Below are positions 62,054 through 64,000 of a stretch of 64,000 bases of DNA, piece by piece (position 1 is the first letter of the stretch; the number at the start of each line of letters is the position of its first letter). The DNA lies in NCBI RefSeq assembly GCF_003119195.2, contig NZ_CP022254.1, positions 789,501 through 853,500 on the forward strand, read 5' to 3'. The notes under the pieces were generated by a model. That model had not been told where the DNA came from, searched no databases, and saw only the letters and a list, made by a program, of their open reading frames with translations. Position numbers and translations under genes: made by a program. Source of the stretch: Azospirillum baldaniorum. GTDB taxonomy: Bacteria > Pseudomonadota > Alphaproteobacteria > Azospirillales > Azospirillaceae.

Positions 62054-63358
62054 TCAGCCCTCCGAGACCTCGCCGTTCTCCTGGATCAGCACCTTGTCGA
62101 TGCGGCGGCCGTCCATGTCGATGACCTCGAAGCGCAGGCCGTTCCAGTGGAAATGCTCCGCAGCGGTGGGCACATGGCCCAGCCGGTCCAGCATGAAGCC
62201 GGCGATGGTGTGGTAATCGCCCTCGCCCTTCAGTCCCTTCACGCCGACCAGCGACTCCACCTCCTCCACCGGGGTCATGCCGTCGACCAGCCAGGAGCCG
62301 TCCTCGCGCTGGACCGCGAAGCCGTCGCCCTCCTGCCCCTGTTCGGGCATTTCGCCGGCGATGGCCTCCATGATGTCGGTCACGGTGGCGATGCCCTCGA
62401 CGCTGCCATACTCGTCCACCACCACGGCCATGTGGATGCTGGCCTGCTTGAACAGCTCCAGCAGCCGCAGGACGGGGGTGCCGTCATGGACGATCAGCGG
62501 CTCCACCATGGCCTCGCGCAGGTCGAAGCTGCGGCCCTGGAGCGCCTGGTTGAGCAGCGCCTTGCTGGACACGATGCCCTGCACCTCGTCCACGTCGCCG
62601 CGGCAGACCAGGAAGCGGGAATAGCCGCTGGCCTGGATCTCCTTGGCGATGGCATCGGGCGGATCGTCGAGGTCGATCCACACGAGGTCCGGGCGCGGCG
62701 TCATGATCGACCGCGCGGTGCGGTCGGACAGGCGGAACACGCCCTCGATCATCTGCCGCTCGGCGGGTTCGAAGACGCCGGTCTGCGTGCCCTCCTTGAT
62801 GAGGCTCTTGACCTCCTCCTCGGTGACGGTCTGCTCGCGCGCGGTGGGCAGGCGCAGCAGCTTCATCACGCCCTCGGTCGAGACGCCGAGCAGCCAGACC
62901 AGCGGCATGGCGACCCGCGACAGGACGCTCATCGGGCCGGCCACGCTGGCGGCGATGCGCTCCGCGTTCACCAGGGCCATGCGCTTGGGCACCAACTCGC
63001 CGACGATCAGCGACAGGTAGGTGATCGCGGCGACCACCAGCGCGAAGCCGACCTGCTGCCCGTAGGGGGCGATCCAGGAAACGTTGGCGTCCAGGACCGT
63101 GCCCAGCCGGTCGGCCAGGGTCGCACCGCCGTAGGCGCCGGCGATGATGCCGATGAGCGTGATGCCGACCTGCACGGTGGAGAGGAAGTTGCCGGGGTCC
63201 TCCGACAGTTTCAGCGCGGCGCGGGCGCCCTTGCTGCGTGTCTCCTCGGCCATCTGCTGAAGCCGCGCGCGTCGCGACGACACCAGCGCCATTTCCGACA
63301 TCGCGAAAAAGGCGTTCAGCAGGATCAGCAAAATGATGACCAGTACTTCCCAAATCAT
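62054..63358 (-). CDS. Hemolysin/CorC family CBS-domain membrane protein
   Basis: A 434-aa protein of the DUF21-CBS-CBS-CorC_HlyC plan. The DUF21 region (residues about 1-190) has about four transmembrane segments and SEMALVSSRRARLQQM; the CBS pair (about 205-330) includes IMTPRPDLVWI and VVVDEYGSVEGIATVTDIME; the CorC_HlyC domain (about 345-430) ends the protein. Such proteins are linked to magnesium or cobalt efflux. It is convergent with rodA and lies 26 bp downstream of exoD on the same strand. Confidence 0.92.
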   Translation of the reverse strand: MIWEVLVIILLILLNAFFAMSEMALVSSRRARLQQMAEETRSKGARAALKLSEDPGNFLSTVQVGITLIGIIAGAYGGATLADRLGTVLDANVSWIAPYGQQVGFALVVAAITYLSLIVGELVPKRMALVNAERIAASVAGPMSVLSRVAMPLVWLLGVSTEGVMKLLRLPTAREQTVTEEEVKSLIKEGTQTGVFEPAERQMIEGVFRLSDRTARSIMTPRPDLVWIDLDDPPDAIAKEIQASGYSRFLVCRGDVDEVQGIVSSKALLNQALQGRSFDLREAMVEPLIVHDGTPVLRLLELFKQASIHMAVVVDEYGSVEGIATVTDIMEAIAGEMPEQGQEGDGFAVQREDGSWLVDGMTPVEEVESLVGVKGLKGEGDYHTIAGFMLDRLGHVPTAAEHFHWNGLRFEVIDMDGRRIDKVLIQENGEVSEG

Positions 63359-63384
63359 GGCGTCGAGCCCGCGGGCGCTCCCTT

Positions 63385-63984
63385 TTATGAAAACAGTTTG
63401 TCGAAGATCAGCATGCCGGCCTGCCCGAAACCGAACAGGACGGCGGCGACGATGACGATGGCGATCAGCCCGGCCACGAGGCCGGCGATGACGAAGGCCC
63501 CATCCTTCTCGATCAGCCCCAGCGCGATCAGCGCAATGGCGAAGGCCGGCGGCTGGTTGCCGAAGACGATGGGGAGGGCCAGGATTCCGGCGAGGATCAT
63601 CACGGCCACGCCAAGCAGACGCTCCGCCGTCGGGGCGGTCATCGCCGGCAGACGCGGGCGCAGATGCCGCTCCAGCCGGTCGACATGCGGCTTCGCCTTC
63701 GCGATCACCCGCAAAAAAGCGTCCCGGTCGAGCGTAAGGGCGGCCAGCCGGCGCGGCAGCCAGGGGCGGTCACGCCCGGCGGCGATCTGGGCGCCGATCA
63801 GCAGCATCGGCAGGCCCGTCGCCGTGGACAGACCCGGCACCGGCAGGATGTTCGGAATGGACAGGATCAGCAGCAGGGCACCGAAAGCGCGGTCGCCCAG
63901 AATGCCCACGAGGTCGCCGAGCGCGATCCGCGCGCCGTGGTCGTGGTTCAGGAAATCGTCCAGCACCGCCGAAGCGGGGTTCAC
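63385..63984 (-). CDS. exoD: Exopolysaccharide synthesis protein ExoD
   Basis: A 199-aa membrane protein matching ExoD of rhizobia, which affects exopolysaccharide production, alkali tolerance and nodule invasion. Conserved text includes LGDLVGILGDRAFGALLLILSIPN and LPVPGLSTATGLPMLLIGAQ, followed by hydrophobic C-terminal helices. The start used is GTG at 63984; the frame remains open to the window edge, so a start further upstream outside the window cannot be excluded. Symbol given by family match only. Confidence 0.85.
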   Translation of the reverse strand: MNPASAVLDDFLNHDHGARIALGDLVGILGDRAFGALLLILSIPNILPVPGLSTATGLPMLLIGAQIAAGRDRPWLPRRLAALTLDRDAFLRVIAKAKPHVDRLERHLRPRLPAMTAPTAERLLGVAVMILAGILALPIVFGNQPPAFAIALIALGLIEKDGAFVIAGLVAGLIAIVIVAAVLFGFGQAGMLIFDKLFS

Positions 63985-64000
63985 CGGCGGGAAACCGGTG

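Overview
The window is high-GC bacterial chromosome with tightly packed genes. The gene set points to an alphaproteobacterium of the Rhodospirillales, most likely Azospirillum or a close relative: an aerobic-type cobalamin operon with bluB, a flaF-type flagellar regulator next to very large FlgE and FlgL, several TPR-glycosyltransferases, a bdcA/bdcR pair, a PduO-type adenosyltransferase, and an argH-lptM-lysA-DUF4175 run. This assignment is inferred from gene content and was not tested by any search. I saw no rRNA, tRNA, CRISPR array, insertion sequence or prophage.

Positions 1-12962 hold a near-complete corrin operon: cobN (its 5' part lies outside the window), cobG, cobH, cobI, cobJ, cobK (reverse), cobL, cobE, cobM, cbiD (reverse), cobA, cobB and bluB. 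Most same-strand neighbours overlap by 4-11 bp, which indicates translational coupling. The pathway is mixed. CobG marks the oxygen-dependent route, but the C1 methylation step is covered by CbiD, and no cobF is seen. A GC-rich palindromic repeat family sits at the convergent ends next to cobK and cbiD, and one copy lies in frame inside cobG.

Positions 12973-22721 carry a bdcA-like reductase and divergent bdcR-like repressor with two matching operators, an AhpD-like protein, a MocR regulator, a two-gene unit of a periplasmic 5'-nucleotidase-like protein (metal site apparently degraded) and a membrane histidine kinase, a DUF1491 protein and a TPR-glycosyltransferase. Positions 22722-30825 are a flagellar block: a sigma-54 type promoter, then flgE, flgK and flgL, a strong bidirectional terminator, and flaF on the other strand. 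FlgE (1144 aa) contains about six related internal repeats, and similar modules occur in FlgL.

Positions 30918-43567 mix envelope and transport genes: a GT9 glycosyltransferase, lptF, a chemoreceptor, livG/livM/livH (no livF), an L,D-transpeptidase-like fusion, a branched-chain amino acid type binding protein, two more TPR-glycosyltransferases and a 25-codon ORF with an excellent ribosome binding site. Positions 43699-49654 hold an endonuclease III homologue, a periplasmic cupin, small zinc-ribbon and lipoprotein genes, a Tat-type exported GH1 beta-glucosidase, a HIG1-like membrane protein and a cobalamin adenosyltransferase. Positions 49800-52456 are etfB-etfA-hbd, with a good sigma-70 promoter in front and a terminator behind. 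Positions 52596-63984 hold a DUF4142 protein, a TlpA-like thioredoxin, argH-lptM-lysA, bacteriohemerythrin, a small possible ADP-ribosyltransferase-like protein, a DUF4175 protein, rodA, a CorC/HlyC-type CBS protein and exoD at the right edge.
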